A stretch of DNA of 64,000 nt from Jatrophihabitans sp. GAS493 (lineage in GTDB: Bacteria > Actinomycetota > Actinomycetes > Mycobacteriales > Jatrophihabitantaceae), in contig NZ_LT907982.1 of NCBI RefSeq assembly GCF_900230215.1, positions 2,914,001 through 2,978,000 of the forward strand, written 5' to 3'. The position numbers and the translations under genes are program-made. The notes beneath the pieces were generated by a model. It was not told the origin of the DNA and made no database searches. It worked only from the letters and a program-made list of their open reading frames with translations. Below are positions 18,267 through 27,954 of the stretch, piece by piece (positions within the stretch are counted from its first letter, which is position 1; every line of letters starts with the position of its first letter).

Positions 18267-18971
18267 ATGACGGAATGGCGTTCAGCTGCCGAGCTGTGCA
18301 ACGTAACGGATCCTGCATGGCCGAGCATCGAGGATCAGATCGCGGCCTCGCCGCTCAGCGTCGAGGTGGTTTCGGCGGAGATCTCCGAGCGCGCAATGGC
18401 GATCGAGCAGGTCCAGGTAACTGCGCGAAGCGCACTTGGAGCACTGACCTCGGAGTGCGGTGCGTTGCGGATCGATCACGGCTGGTTGCGCATCCTCGGT
18501 GCGGGCGCGGACGGACTGCCATCGGTCCGCTCACTGACTGACCTGATCGCTGTCCATGGTGAACGGTTCCTCGTCGTCGCGATTGACGTGCTCGGTGGGT
18601 ATTTCGCCGTCAACGGAGGTGACCTGCCGGGCGCACGAGAAGAAGTCGCGTATTGGGGACCGGACACACTTACATGGACGCCGCTCGAGCTTGGTCACGG
18701 AGCGTTCGTGGGCGCAATGCTCGGCGGGGCTGTTTCCGAGTTCTACGGGGCGATGCGCTGGCGCGGATGGGAGCAGGAAGTGGCGGCTCTGCCCCTTGCC
18801 TACGGACTCTCGGTATACCCGTTCCCGTTTACCAAGGAGGGTCAAGACCTCGGACGGACCTCGCGAAGGCCTGTGCCACTCGCCGAGCTACTTGATCTCT
18901 ACGCCGACATGGCACGGCAACTCGCGGACTTGCCTGACGACGACAAGTTCCACATCGAGGTCAGTGAGTAA
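18267..18971 (+). CDS. DUF2625 family protein
   Basis: 234 residues from ATG 18267. The DUF2625 signature is clear: SALGALTSECGALRIDHGWLRILGAG, FLVVAIDVLGGYFAVNGGDL, VAYWGPDTLTWTPLELGHGAFV, SEFYGAMRWRGWEQEVAALP and YPFPFTKEG. Function is unknown; members often stand alone or in toxin-immunity clusters. CTAGGG lies just upstream. It is the longest intact gene of this array. Confidence 0.85.
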   Translation: MTEWRSAAELCNVTDPAWPSIEDQIAASPLSVEVVSAEISERAMAIEQVQVTARSALGALTSECGALRIDHGWLRILGAGADGLPSVRSLTDLIAVHGERFLVVAIDVLGGYFAVNGGDLPGAREEVAYWGPDTLTWTPLELGHGAFVGAMLGGAVSEFYGAMRWRGWEQEVAALPLAYGLSVYPFPFTKEGQDLGRTSRRPVPLAELLDLYADMARQLADLPDDDKFHIEVSE

Positions 18972-19058
18972 CGCCAGCACAAATGCCCGACTTTGCCGCA
19001 GACAGCGAACGCTATCCGTCCGGTAGCCCGATGTCCGGTAGTTCGGGCTGGGCACGAA

Positions 19059-19529
19059 CTACGGCATGCGAACCGCATCCACAGACGCGTCGTAGACGAA
19101 CATCGGTGCGTCGTGAGCTGCCTCAGGAGTGGCTCGGACTTCCTTGCCCACTGCGCGGCCCAATACGGTGACAAAACCAGCGAGCACATCCAGTGACTCT
19201 TGACCGTTTATGTCGCGTGCTGGGACGTCGAACTCGATCCAGTCATCACTAAAGACGTGGCCGTAGATCGGCAGACCAGCGAAGTTGATCGAGATGAGGA
19301 CATTTGCCTGCGTTGATCGGCTGACGAGATGCTGGGCCAGTTTAGGGAGTTCTGTCCGTTCGCCATCCTCGGCATAGCCGACCTCCCATGCGATCACGTG
19401 CTCGCGCAGCAGATCGAGCACGCGCTGCCAGTCGCCTGCGTCCGCTGCTGGAACGACGATGTCGCAAAGAGACGCGATGTTGCCGTCGTCATTCAACTGC
19501 TGCTCAACCTCGGTCCACGGCACGGGCAT
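19059..19529 (-). CDS. Hypothetical protein (immunity-like)
   Basis: 156 residues. The body has IASLCDIVVPAADAGDWQRVLDLLREH, VLISINFAGLPIYGHVFSDDWIEFDVPARDINGQESLDVLAGFVTVLGRAVGKEV: alternating strands and helices as in small immunity folds. No signal peptide. No family recognised. A stand-alone minus-strand gene with a weak ribosome site. Confidence 0.55.
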   Translation of the reverse strand: MPVPWTEVEQQLNDDGNIASLCDIVVPAADAGDWQRVLDLLREHVIAWEVGYAEDGERTELPKLAQHLVSRSTQANVLISINFAGLPIYGHVFSDDWIEFDVPARDINGQESLDVLAGFVTVLGRAVGKEVRATPEAAHDAPMFVYDASVDAVRMP

Positions 19530-19682
19530 ACCGTCATTGTGCAGGCCCAGCCCTCCATGAGGGCCATCCGGTCTCGGCTCCAGATAACTCCCGCGATAGC
19601 CGTCGTTAGGCGCGGTAGCCCGGCTGGCGGGACGGTGGGCAGATGAATCGGTATGCGCCGCGACAACTCGGATCCATTCGCG

Positions 19683-20303
19683 TCAGCTGATTGCGTCGAC
19701 TGCGATAAGGAACCGGCGAACCCAGGCAACGTCATCGTCCACCTCCCCGCGCGAAAGCACCTCCCGCTTGATCCTCTGCGGACGCATCATGCGCATGAGG
19801 TCACCCTCGTGGACGATCTTGTTACGGCGATGGCTCAGACGATTGAGTCGTTCCTCGACGGCCGATCGAGTCTCAGGCGGCGTCATCGCAGCGGCCGCTC
19901 TAGCCAACCCCTTCGCGACGCCCAGCATGGCGAAACCGGTTTCCCACTGACGCGCGCTCTGAAAGGTCATGCCGAGGATCCGCTCGTTTAGCGTATTTCG
20001 CGCTCGAACCAGAGGTCGATCGTCGACACCCTGCCGACGTGCCTCGACCGAGCGGTTGCCCGACCCAACCAGCTCGCCGAATGGGACGTCCACATTCGCC
20101 AAGATCCTGGATAGGTGTCGGAGGTCGACCCGTCTGATCGACCAGTGCATCCAGGTATCAAGCGCGGCCACGGCCATTGCAACCGACTGCCGGCGGATGT
20201 CGTACTGGAGCAAAGAGACCTGTTCAGTACCAGGGTCTAGTGTGAGCAACCGACCTGCACGATCTAGCACGTCGAGCCCAGCCTGCAGAGGAGTTACAGC
20301 CAT
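19683..20303 (-). CDS. HEPN-domain protein (putative RNase)
   Basis: 206 residues, all-helical. The C-terminal part carries RLNRLSHRRNKIVHEGDLMR, the R-x4-H hallmark of HEPN ribonucleases, in the RNKIVHEGD form common in RiboL-PSP-HEPN-like proteins. Such proteins typically cut RNA as dimers when triggered, in toxin or phage-defence roles. ATG 20303 has GGAG four bases upstream and is preferred over 20324. It is divergent from the nuclease-NACHT gene at 20641 with 337 bases between, so a shared promoter region is possible. The active-site R and H are present, so catalysis is plausible. Confidence 0.7.
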   Translation of the reverse strand: MAVTPLQAGLDVLDRAGRLLTLDPGTEQVSLLQYDIRRQSVAMAVAALDTWMHWSIRRVDLRHLSRILANVDVPFGELVGSGNRSVEARRQGVDDRPLVRARNTLNERILGMTFQSARQWETGFAMLGVAKGLARAAAAMTPPETRSAVEERLNRLSHRRNKIVHEGDLMRMMRPQRIKREVLSRGEVDDDVAWVRRFLIAVDAIS

Positions 20304-20640
20304 CGCTCCAGCTTGCACGAGCATTCAGCGGTAGACAGACAGGACACGACACATTCCTACCAATCGCCGACTGTTCGGCACACGCGCGGAGCCGTCGATA
20401 TCGAGTCCGCATCGTCGTAGGTCGAAGCGAGCAGATCGATTCTTCTCACGTCGCCGCCGAATCGAACAACTCGGGAAATCGGAGTAGGTGCGGCGAGCGC
20501 CCGGACGCTTTCACGGGAAGGCGTGCGGCCACCCGAGAAAGTCAATGGCCTGACAGATGGGTCCGGCTCGACGCCGCCTCGCTTCACGGCACGCCGCGAA
20601 CAAGCAGCGCACCATCAGTTTCGAACGAGAGAATGGCGGC
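20304..20640. other. Divergent intergenic region between the HEPN and NACHT genes
   Basis: No gene seen. It separates two head-to-head defence-like genes and must hold the promoter of at least one of them. No clear operator or hairpin is visible. Confidence 0.4.
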
Positions 20641-23600
20641 GTGACGAAGAAACAACCTGAGCTGCCGGCGACGCTGTGGTCCGTCCCGGACGGTCCGTGG
20701 CCGGACCCGCCGGTACAAACCCGGCCGGCTCTGCTTCCCGTAGGCGAGTTGACCCCGGAGAACGCAGAACGCCTGTTCACCCGGCTGCTGGAAACCGAAG
20801 CACACGTCGAGCACGCGATCCTCTACGGGCTGCCCGGGCAAGCCCAGGCAGGAATCGATGTGTACGCGCGAACGGCGCCCTCGCTGGACGCCGCCGCTAC
20901 GGCGGGGAGAAGCTTCGTGGCGCTGCAGTCACGGCGCGTGAAGGGTCTCACCGCCGCGTCGATTGCCTCGGCGGTCACCGACTTTCTCGCCGGCGAGTGG
21001 GCCGATCGGTGCTCCCGGTTCTACTACGCCACGAGTTCGTCGCTTCGCGATATCAAGCTGGATGTCGCCGTCCGGTCCGCGCACGACACACTCTCGGAGA
21101 AGGGCATCGAGTTTGAACCGTGGGGAGCGGAGGAGGTCGCCGCCCGGCTCCGCGATCACCCTCGGCTGGTGGATGACTTCTTCGGCCGTGCGTGGGTGGT
21201 CGCGTTCTGTGGAGAGGACCGCGCCACCGAGCTCGCCCGGCGGATTACCCCCGAGCAGGCGCGCGCGGCCCGCGGCGCCCTCGGGGGTCTCTATCGGGCT
21301 GCATTCCGCGCGCAGGGTGCCTCGCCGACGGTCACCGGCACACATACGCGGGGTCTGTCGTATTTGATTCTCGATACGCATCCGGTGTCCGATGACACAA
21401 CAGCACGGGCGACCGCCGTGGAGCCCGAGCAGTCGGAGGCGCCGGTGTCAATTCAACCGCTGGAGGAATACACAGGAACTCCTCGGATCATGCGCCGCCG
21501 CACACGCAGGCCTACGCGGCGAGACCCGATCAGGTCGGCGGATGCGGATCGAGCGCGCACTCCCGTCGACGAATGGACCGAGTCCGCGCGCCTCCGGCTG
21601 CTCATCGGCGCGCCTGGGTCGGGCAAGTCCAGCTTTCTGATGTTCACCGCCGCGGACATCCTCGCTGCCGAACCGCAGTCCGCGGCGCTGCAGCGGGCGC
21701 ACAGCGGCGACTTGCCGTTGTGGTTGCCGTTCGGGTTCCTGTGTCGCCACCTTTACGGATCCACCACGAACTCGGTTGTCTCGGCCATTCAGGCATGGGT
21801 CACCCAGCAGGGTGGACCGTCGGCTTGGGATCTCACTCAGCCGGCGCTGGACGACGAACGGGCGATCCTGCTAGTCGACGGTGTCGACGAGTGGAACGAC
21901 CCCGCATCCGCGGAGTACGCGCTCGGGCTCATCGAGTCGTTCGTGTCCCAACGGCGTATCGGCGCGATCCTCACCGCCCGCCCCTACGCGGTGGACCGGC
22001 TGAACTGGGTGGAGCCGTGGGCGAAAGCGGTCCTCGCACCTCTCACCCACGCTCAGCAGGTCGCTCTGGTCACCCGGGTGCTGTCTGAGCCCGACACGAT
22101 CGATGGAGACGGTCCGTTCAGCCCGCACGCGGGGTCGTTCCTGGGGGAGCTGGCCCAGATACCGGCGTTGAGCCCACTCTTGACCACACCGCTGTTCCTC
22201 GGGCTGCTGGCGAAGTCGTGGCGTGGAGAGTCATTACCGCCGCAACGGTTCCACCTGTTCTCCGCGCTCGTCCAACTTCTGGTGGACAAGCACCCGCAGA
22301 TGCGTCGCCGCGCCTCCTCTGCGGCGGGATCCGAGTTCTCCACCGGCGACATGCTCACGGTGCTTCGTGGTGTCGCCTACCAGGCCCGGATAGAGGGCGG
22401 CGCGGCGATCTGGCCCCGGCAAGAGATGGAGCGACGGTTCCGGGAGGAGCTTCGCCGCGACGACGGCTTGGCATACCCGGCGGCCGACGCGGCTCGGGTC
22501 GCGACGGCGGTGCTGTCGCAGGCGGAGGACGAGTATGGGCTGCTCGTCCCGCAAGGCGTTGGGATGGTCGGGTTCTTGCATCGGGTTCTGCTCGATCAGC
22601 TTGCCGGCGAGCACCTGGCCACGCTCCCGCCCGAGGAGCAGGAGAACGCCCTGATCGCTCGGGCCGGCGACCCCATCTGGCGGGATGTACTTATCGCCGG
22701 CCTCGCCACGCAGGTCAACGCGCATGTGAACGCGTCCCTGCTGAGCCGTCTCAGCGAGCAGGCCGACGTGGACCCGGTCGACAGATACGAACTAATCAGC
22801 GAGGCCATCGCCGCCGATGTTGCGATCACCACGCTGAAGCAGTCGCAGTGGGTGATGGAGATCATTGACCGCGTCAACGAGCACATGGACACCGCCCACC
22901 GGGTCACGCTGATTGCATCGCTGGTATCGATGACGAACCACGCCTCGCTGCGACCGTTGCTGCTCGCAACGTTCACACGATGGCTCAACGCTACGCACCC
23001 CGAGCCGACGTCACCGCTGTGGACGCTCCGAGATACCGCAGTCGCCGAGACGGGGGTGCTTCCTGCGCTGCTGTGGGGGCTGCGGCACGAGGACGAGACG
23101 GTGCAGCTGAACGCCGCTCATGCCATCGCGATCCGCTACGGCGGCGACGCTTCGGTCGGTGCCCGAATCGAAACGAGCGTCCGCAACGGTGCGAAAGCCA
23201 TCGATCAGGCGTTCGCGCTACTGTGCCTGGGAACAGGGTGGCCGGACTGGCCAGATCTGCCCGCCCTTCTCGAGTGGGCGCGAGCGCAGATCACCCCGGA
23301 GCTGCGAGTCTGCGCTCTGCATCTTCTTTGCGAAACCGCTGGAGGGCAGCTCGACTATCTCGCCGCTGCGGAGAGGCAGTGGTTCGGAGGGTTACTGAGG
23401 CATGAGGGGTTGCGGCCGCGGGAGCATTGGAAGGACCTCGCCATCCCGTTCGTGCAGCACGCGGTGTCCGGGCAGCCGAAAGCGGCGCGTTTCGTGCTAG
23501 AGACTTTGTCTGGCAACGGCAAGAACGGCGGCGACCGCTCGATGGCCTGGTTACTCGCGTGCACCACGTTCAGCGACGACGACGCGATCAAGAGCTGGGT

Positions 23601-25773
23601 GGCCGACGAGCTAGAACACCCCGACCGCCACGGACTCGTGCTGCACAACCTTGCGCTCATCCCTGAGTCGTGGCGCGCAGATCCCGCTTTCGCACGTAGC
23701 GCCGTGGCAACTATCCGCGAGGAAGCCCCGAAAGTGCGGTTCAGCGACGGCGCCATCACTCTCGCGGATTCTTTGCCCGACGACGAAGCGCTCGATGTGC
23801 TCATGCCCGCCCTGGACTCGTGGCGTCCCGTCCGCGTTGGGGCGGTGCTGTTGCAACGGTTCGGGCAGCGTCCCGAGGTGCGCGCGGCGTTCGATGAGCG
23901 CCTGCACGGGCCTCTGAAGTCGGCTGCACCGCTCGCACCGCTCGCGCTGGAGGCGCTCGGTGCAGCGGAAGGATTCCGAGTGCTCGTCACGTTGCTGCGG
24001 TCCTCGGCAGATGAGGGTGACGGGGAAGCGCGAGTTGTGGTGGCGACGGCCGTCGCCAATGCCTGGGCGCACTTCGCCAGCACCCGGGAGGACGCCGAGT
24101 CCGCTGCCATGTTGCACGAATACGATCCGGATGAACTTGCTACGCGCTGCACTGCGGTTGGGACGGGACACCTCACCTGGCATGTCGACGCGATCATCGC
24201 CGCGTGGCCGGCGCACAAAGCGGTCGTCGCATTCGCGTCGCAGGCCTTGCAGCACCCCCGGCACATCAGCAGCGGCATCCACGACCCAGCACCCCCGGCG
24301 ATCGTGCGCGCGTACGGGGCCCGCGCTGACGCAACCGCGAACATGATGATGGATGCGGTTCTCGATCAGTTCGCCTACCTGCCACCGCGGCTGCGGGAGG
24401 TGCTCGTAGATGCCCTGACCCGCTCCGATCTGACCCCCTCGACCCTGCGCGATCTGCTCAGGGACTGGAGTGAGGACCCGGACGTATGGGTACAGCGCAC
24501 TGCACTGACTGGACTAATCCGTCGCGTCGAGCGATATGGGATCTCACCGAACGCTGAGCACACGCAAGCCGAGGAAGCCGCCGACTGGCTGCGCGCGCAG
24601 GTGCGAGCGGAACTCTGCGCGTACGGTCCCGATCTGGAAGACCGTCGGCAGACCGGGTGGGTCGGGATGCTGCTGCTCGGCGACCTCGGGCTTCATGACG
24701 GGCTCCTGGAGACCATCGGGGAACCCACCCGACCGGGCGTGCATCTTCGGCATCTGTTCGGAGGCGTCGACCGGGAACTGGTCGATCTGCTCAACGCCAA
24801 CTGGGACGAGGTGTCCACCCACTTCGGCGACGACCTGTTCATTCTGCTGTCCGCCTCCAACACCAGGGACTCGCGCGCGAATGCTCGAGCAACCGTGCTC
24901 GGTGTGCTCAGTACCAGCTCATCACCTCACCCCTCCGTCGGCGAACTCGTCCGTGCTGAGGCAGACGCGAATCCTCAGTTCCGCAGCAGCGCGGACTATC
25001 TGCTCTGGTTACATCGCGGCGGACGCCGCGATCTCGACCTCTTCGCCGCCTGCCTGACTCGAGAAGGTTCCTCTACCTTGAACCGGACAGAGACGGACGA
25101 GGTTTACGACCTGCTCGTCGATCCGGACTCGTGGCAGATCCCCGCAGACACACTCCGCGACGCACTGACGCAACAGCCCGGTTTCGAGACCGACCCGCAA
25201 CTTCGGGCAGTGTTCTGTGAACTGTTCCCAAACGACGAGCGCAGTCGCACGATGTTCGCCGATTTGGAGACTTGGTTCAGCGCCGAGGATCCCCGGGATC
25301 GTCGCGAGTGGATCGATTCGCTCGCCGTCGCCGTCCGGTGCTCACCAGCGAGCGTTCTGCCTGCGATCGTAGAACGAGCACATCAGCAGATCATGCTCCG
25401 GGACGCCGCCGACCTGTTCGCCCTGCTGACAGGCCCGCTGATGCGGCGACTTCGCCACGACCCGGACGCGGTCACCGCGTTTCGATCCGCGATCCAAGAT
25501 CCTGCCTCCGCGGATACCAGCACCCCGATCTGGGCGCAGACCCCCGAGACCGAGCACATCCGCGAGCCGGCGATCGATTCGCAACGGTCCTACCTGTTGG
25601 CAACGGTTCTTGACCACGCCGGCCTACTCGACGACAGCACTGCGAGGATAGCCCGGGACACGCTCACCAGCACCAACCCAGATGTGGTGGTCCATGATCC
25701 GTTCACTGGAGCCGAACGTCCCGCGCGTGCCGCAGCGATCACCCTGACGAGACACCCCCCGGCCCGGAACTGA
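20641..25773 (+). CDS. Nuclease-like / NACHT-STAND NTPase / helical-repeat defence protein
   Basis: 1,710 residues from GTG 20641; the open frame goes back to 20557 but the added part is not protein-like. Order: an N-terminal Mrr-like PD-(D/E)XK-type region (GxD at 71-73 and FVALQSRR at 92-99, with Q-x-R in place of the usual E-x-K); a NACHT/STAND ATPase with Walker A GAPGSGKSS (about 322-331) and Walker B ILLVDGVDE (about 407-416); then about 1,000 residues of alpha-helical, HEAT-like repeats (sensor region). Bacterial NACHT proteins with effector domains defend against phage by sensing infection and activating the effector. The imperfect nuclease residues leave effector activity open. Confidence 0.85.
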   Translation: MTKKQPELPATLWSVPDGPWPDPPVQTRPALLPVGELTPENAERLFTRLLETEAHVEHAILYGLPGQAQAGIDVYARTAPSLDAAATAGRSFVALQSRRVKGLTAASIASAVTDFLAGEWADRCSRFYYATSSSLRDIKLDVAVRSAHDTLSEKGIEFEPWGAEEVAARLRDHPRLVDDFFGRAWVVAFCGEDRATELARRITPEQARAARGALGGLYRAAFRAQGASPTVTGTHTRGLSYLILDTHPVSDDTTARATAVEPEQSEAPVSIQPLEEYTGTPRIMRRRTRRPTRRDPIRSADADRARTPVDEWTESARLRLLIGAPGSGKSSFLMFTAADILAAEPQSAALQRAHSGDLPLWLPFGFLCRHLYGSTTNSVVSAIQAWVTQQGGPSAWDLTQPALDDERAILLVDGVDEWNDPASAEYALGLIESFVSQRRIGAILTARPYAVDRLNWVEPWAKAVLAPLTHAQQVALVTRVLSEPDTIDGDGPFSPHAGSFLGELAQIPALSPLLTTPLFLGLLAKSWRGESLPPQRFHLFSALVQLLVDKHPQMRRRASSAAGSEFSTGDMLTVLRGVAYQARIEGGAAIWPRQEMERRFREELRRDDGLAYPAADAARVATAVLSQAEDEYGLLVPQGVGMVGFLHRVLLDQLAGEHLATLPPEEQENALIARAGDPIWRDVLIAGLATQVNAHVNASLLSRLSEQADVDPVDRYELISEAIAADVAITTLKQSQWVMEIIDRVNEHMDTAHRVTLIASLVSMTNHASLRPLLLATFTRWLNATHPEPTSPLWTLRDTAVAETGVLPALLWGLRHEDETVQLNAAHAIAIRYGGDASVGARIETSVRNGAKAIDQAFALLCLGTGWPDWPDLPALLEWARAQITPELRVCALHLLCETAGGQLDYLAAAERQWFGGLLRHEGLRPREHWKDLAIPFVQHAVSGQPKAARFVLETLSGNGKNGGDRSMAWLLACTTFSDDDAIKSWVADELEHPDRHGLVLHNLALIPESWRADPAFARSAVATIREEAPKVRFSDGAITLADSLPDDEALDVLMPALDSWRPVRVGAVLLQRFGQRPEVRAAFDERLHGPLKSAAPLAPLALEALGAAEGFRVLVTLLRSSADEGDGEARVVVATAVANAWAHFASTREDAESAAMLHEYDPDELATRCTAVGTGHLTWHVDAIIAAWPAHKAVVAFASQALQHPRHISSGIHDPAPPAIVRAYGARADATANMMMDAVLDQFAYLPPRLREVLVDALTRSDLTPSTLRDLLRDWSEDPDVWVQRTALTGLIRRVERYGISPNAEHTQAEEAADWLRAQVRAELCAYGPDLEDRRQTGWVGMLLLGDLGLHDGLLETIGEPTRPGVHLRHLFGGVDRELVDLLNANWDEVSTHFGDDLFILLSASNTRDSRANARATVLGVLSTSSSPHPSVGELVRAEADANPQFRSSADYLLWLHRGGRRDLDLFAACLTREGSSTLNRTETDEVYDLLVDPDSWQIPADTLRDALTQQPGFETDPQLRAVFCELFPNDERSRTMFADLETWFSAEDPRDRREWIDSLAVAVRCSPASVLPAIVERAHQQIMLRDAADLFALLTGPLMRRLRHDPDAVTAFRSAIQDPASADTSTPIWAQTPETEHIREPAIDSQRSYLLATVLDHAGLLDDSTARIARDTLTSTNPDVVVHDPFTGAERPARAAAITLTRHPPARN

Positions 25774-25846
25774 TATTTGCCCAAGTTTCGCGCAACGAGC
25801 TACTCACTTTAATCCGCCGGATGTGGGCGCCTGAGCTAGTTGTCAT

Positions 25847-26008
25847 GAGGAACTGCTCATGCGACCACGACTCCGCCCGAGCCCGTTCGGCGAGGCGGCC
25901 GACGGCGTCGCGCAGCGTCGGTGCTTTGAGAGGGCGGGTGAGGAACACGATCTCGGCGGTGGTGTCGGCGGCGCTGGTCTTGGCCGTGCCCGTTCGGGCG
26001 GTGGCCAT
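25847..26008 (-). pseudogene. istB: IstB-like ATPase, 5' fragment only (IS21 family)
   Basis: 54 codons from ATG 26008, which overlaps the istA stop as TGATG, the normal IS21 arrangement. The sequence (ATARTGTAKTSAADTTAEIVFLTR, then KAPTLRDAVGRLAERARAESWSHEQFL) is the N-terminal helix region of the IstB transposition helper. Homology stops at 25847, before the P-loop, and unrelated sequence follows. The rest of istB and the far inverted repeat are lost, so the element cannot move alone. Confidence 0.75.
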
Positions 26009-27243
26009 CACGCGCCGGCACCGTGATCGACGCCGAGGACGTCGTAGTCGGTCAACGCCCGGATCTCGACGTCGGGCGCAGCGGCGGGGTGCACGACCTC
26101 CAACCGGTCGCGGCGCAGCGAACGGGCCGCAGCGAGATGGTCGGGGTCGTGAAGAGTCTGGTGCTTGGCCCAGACCCGGTCATGATCGGCGACGACCTTC
26201 CCACCGCAGTGGACTTTCACTCGGTGCAGACTGGCTCGCACCTCGATCCGACGACCGACCGCGGCGGGATGCACGGAGTAGTCGTTGCCGTCCAGGCGCA
26301 CGTAATGATCACGCGGCAGCCGCTGCGACCTCGCCCACCCGGTGACCGGTGCGACCGGCGGCAAAGCGAGCATCGCGGCCCGGTCACCGTCGAGACGATC
26401 CAACGGGCGGCAACCCAACCGGCGGTGATGGCGGGCGTTGGCAGTGACCAACCAGGCCTGGATCTGCGTGTTGAAATCGGCGGGGCTGCTGAACTCCCGC
26501 CCAGGCAGGAACGACCGCTCGAGGTAGTCATGAAACCGCTCGACCAGACCTTTGGCCTCCGGGTCAGCGGGTTTGCAGATCACTACCTTCGCGCCGAGGG
26601 TGCCGCGAAAGGCCTGACATTCACCGGTCAACTCCGGTTGCCGCTGACGCCACCGCCCGACCGCACCCTCACCGTCCCAGACCAACACCCGCGGACACGA
26701 CCCAAGAGCTGCGATGTGCTGCCACCACCCGGCATACAGATCCTCCGCGGTCCGTGTCGGCACCAGCACCGCCGACGCCCACCGCGAATACCCAGTCACC
26801 ATCGTCAGCACCGGCAATTGTTTGGCCGTGCGGGACTGCCCGAACCCGACCGGGACCGTGACGTCGGGGAACCAGAAATCGCATTGACCGATCACCCCTG
26901 GCTCATACGCCGTGCGCCCGGCCGGGTCCGGTGGAACGTAGAACGGGCGCAGCTCGCTGACCCGCCGGCTCAACGTCCGAATTCCATGCGGCCACCCGAT
27001 CCGCTCGCCGATCACCGTCGCCGGCATCGTCGGGACCGCCCGCAGCAACTCCCTGATCCTCGGCTCGAACTCATCCGCCAACGTCGGCGCCGGCCGCCGC
27101 TCATACTTCGGAGCGCCGTCACGACGCAACGCCGCCTTGACCGTGTTCCGCGAGACGCCCATTACCCGCGCAATCTCCGAGATCGACACCCGCTCAGCCC
27201 GATGAAGCCGACGGATCTCCGCCCAATCTTCCACGTCTAACAC
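26008..27243 (-). CDS. istA: IS21-family transposase IstA
   Basis: 411 residues. An N-terminal HTH (WAEIRRLHRAERVSISEIARVMGVSRNTVKAAL) is followed by an RNase H-fold catalytic region with the first Asp in GVIGQCDFWFPDV, a central WDGEGA Asp, and a Glu in KGLVERFHDYLERSF, then a beta-rich C-terminal domain (DHYVRLDGNDYSVHP). The gene looks complete. With istB broken it is probably inactive in transposition unless a partner is supplied. Confidence 0.9.
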   Translation of the reverse strand: MLDVEDWAEIRRLHRAERVSISEIARVMGVSRNTVKAALRRDGAPKYERRPAPTLADEFEPRIRELLRAVPTMPATVIGERIGWPHGIRTLSRRVSELRPFYVPPDPAGRTAYEPGVIGQCDFWFPDVTVPVGFGQSRTAKQLPVLTMVTGYSRWASAVLVPTRTAEDLYAGWWQHIAALGSCPRVLVWDGEGAVGRWRQRQPELTGECQAFRGTLGAKVVICKPADPEAKGLVERFHDYLERSFLPGREFSSPADFNTQIQAWLVTANARHHRRLGCRPLDRLDGDRAAMLALPPVAPVTGWARSQRLPRDHYVRLDGNDYSVHPAAVGRRIEVRASLHRVKVHCGGKVVADHDRVWAKHQTLHDPDHLAAARSLRRDRLEVVHPAAAPDVEIRALTDYDVLGVDHGAGA

Positions 27244-27565
27244 TCGCTTCCTCCTGCACTCGACTGAGCACAGGTTCTAAGGGAAGCTGGTCAAAATTCA
27301 TTTGCCGCGCGGTGATCAATATTCACTGGCCGTCGACATATATCCGGGCAGCACAAAGTGCCCGATCGCCGGGAGCGTTTGAACGTCTCGCCGGACCGGC
27401 TGGTGAGCATCGATCCGGTGGGTCATTCAGGTTAGGGTGCGGGTTTCTCCTGGTGGTCGAGTCGTGTTGGGCGGGGTGGTGGCCCTCGTCCGGCTGCCGT
27501 GCCTTCTGTCGGTCTTCCGGCGGCCGGGATGGGTCACTGCTACCTGGGTTACTATGGCGGCGGGA

Positions 27566-27872
27566 CTAGAAGGGTCGAAGGCCAGCCCGATTTGAGACTT
27601 CTTCCCAGCCCTTTCTGCGACGGGATCGCGCCAAGTAGATCGGGCAGTTCTGACCGGCAGGCTCGGGCGCATGCAGGTACCTCTTGCCGTTGAGGGCCAG
27701 CATCAGATAGGGGCTGGCCATGTCTTCCATGCCGCCGGCAATGACGTCGGCGTCCACGCATCCGGCGGATAGAAACGTCGACGAGGACACCTTCCTCGAT
27801 CAGCTTGGTTCGGACACCCCGGCGGGCGTCTTCCGGTAGGGCTGGGCCCGTTAGCAGAGTCTTGCGGTCCAT
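27566..27872 (-). pseudogene. Frameshifted small hypothetical gene
   Basis: ATG 27872 follows AAGGAG and starts MDRKTLLTGPALPEDARRGVRTKLIEEGVLVDV. The frame then degenerates into arginine-rich sequence, while the neighbouring frame takes over with TFLSAGCVDADVIAGGMEDM, PYLMLALNGKRYLHAPEPAGQNCPIYLARS and a stop at 27566. Two protein-like halves in adjacent frames suggest a single-base indel near 27780. No family recognised. The frames could instead belong to two tiny overlapping genes. Confidence 0.3.
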
Positions 27873-27896
27873 GGTGGTACTTCTCCTTCAGGGGTA

Positions 27897-27954
27897 GTTT
27901 GCCGGGCACACCGGTTCCCGCATCACCGTCGCCGCTCCTCGAGGTCCGGCAAAC
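27897..27954. repeat. 9-bp inverted repeat
   Basis: GTTTGCCGG (27897-27905) and CCGGCAAAC (27946-27954) are perfect inverse copies 40 bases apart, upstream of the frameshifted gene at 27872. They could be an operator or the trace of an element end. Confidence 0.35.

Larger units (their letters stand above)
25847..27338 (-). mobile_element. IS21-family element, right part deleted
   Basis: The istA-side terminus is visible at 27338 and reads inward on the minus strand as TGTCGACGGCCAGTGAATAT, with further IS21-like subterminal sequence to about 27281. istA is intact and istB is cut after 54 codons. About 70 bases past the break is the NACHT stop, so the deletion joined the element to the 3' flank of that gene. 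Confidence 0.75.
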
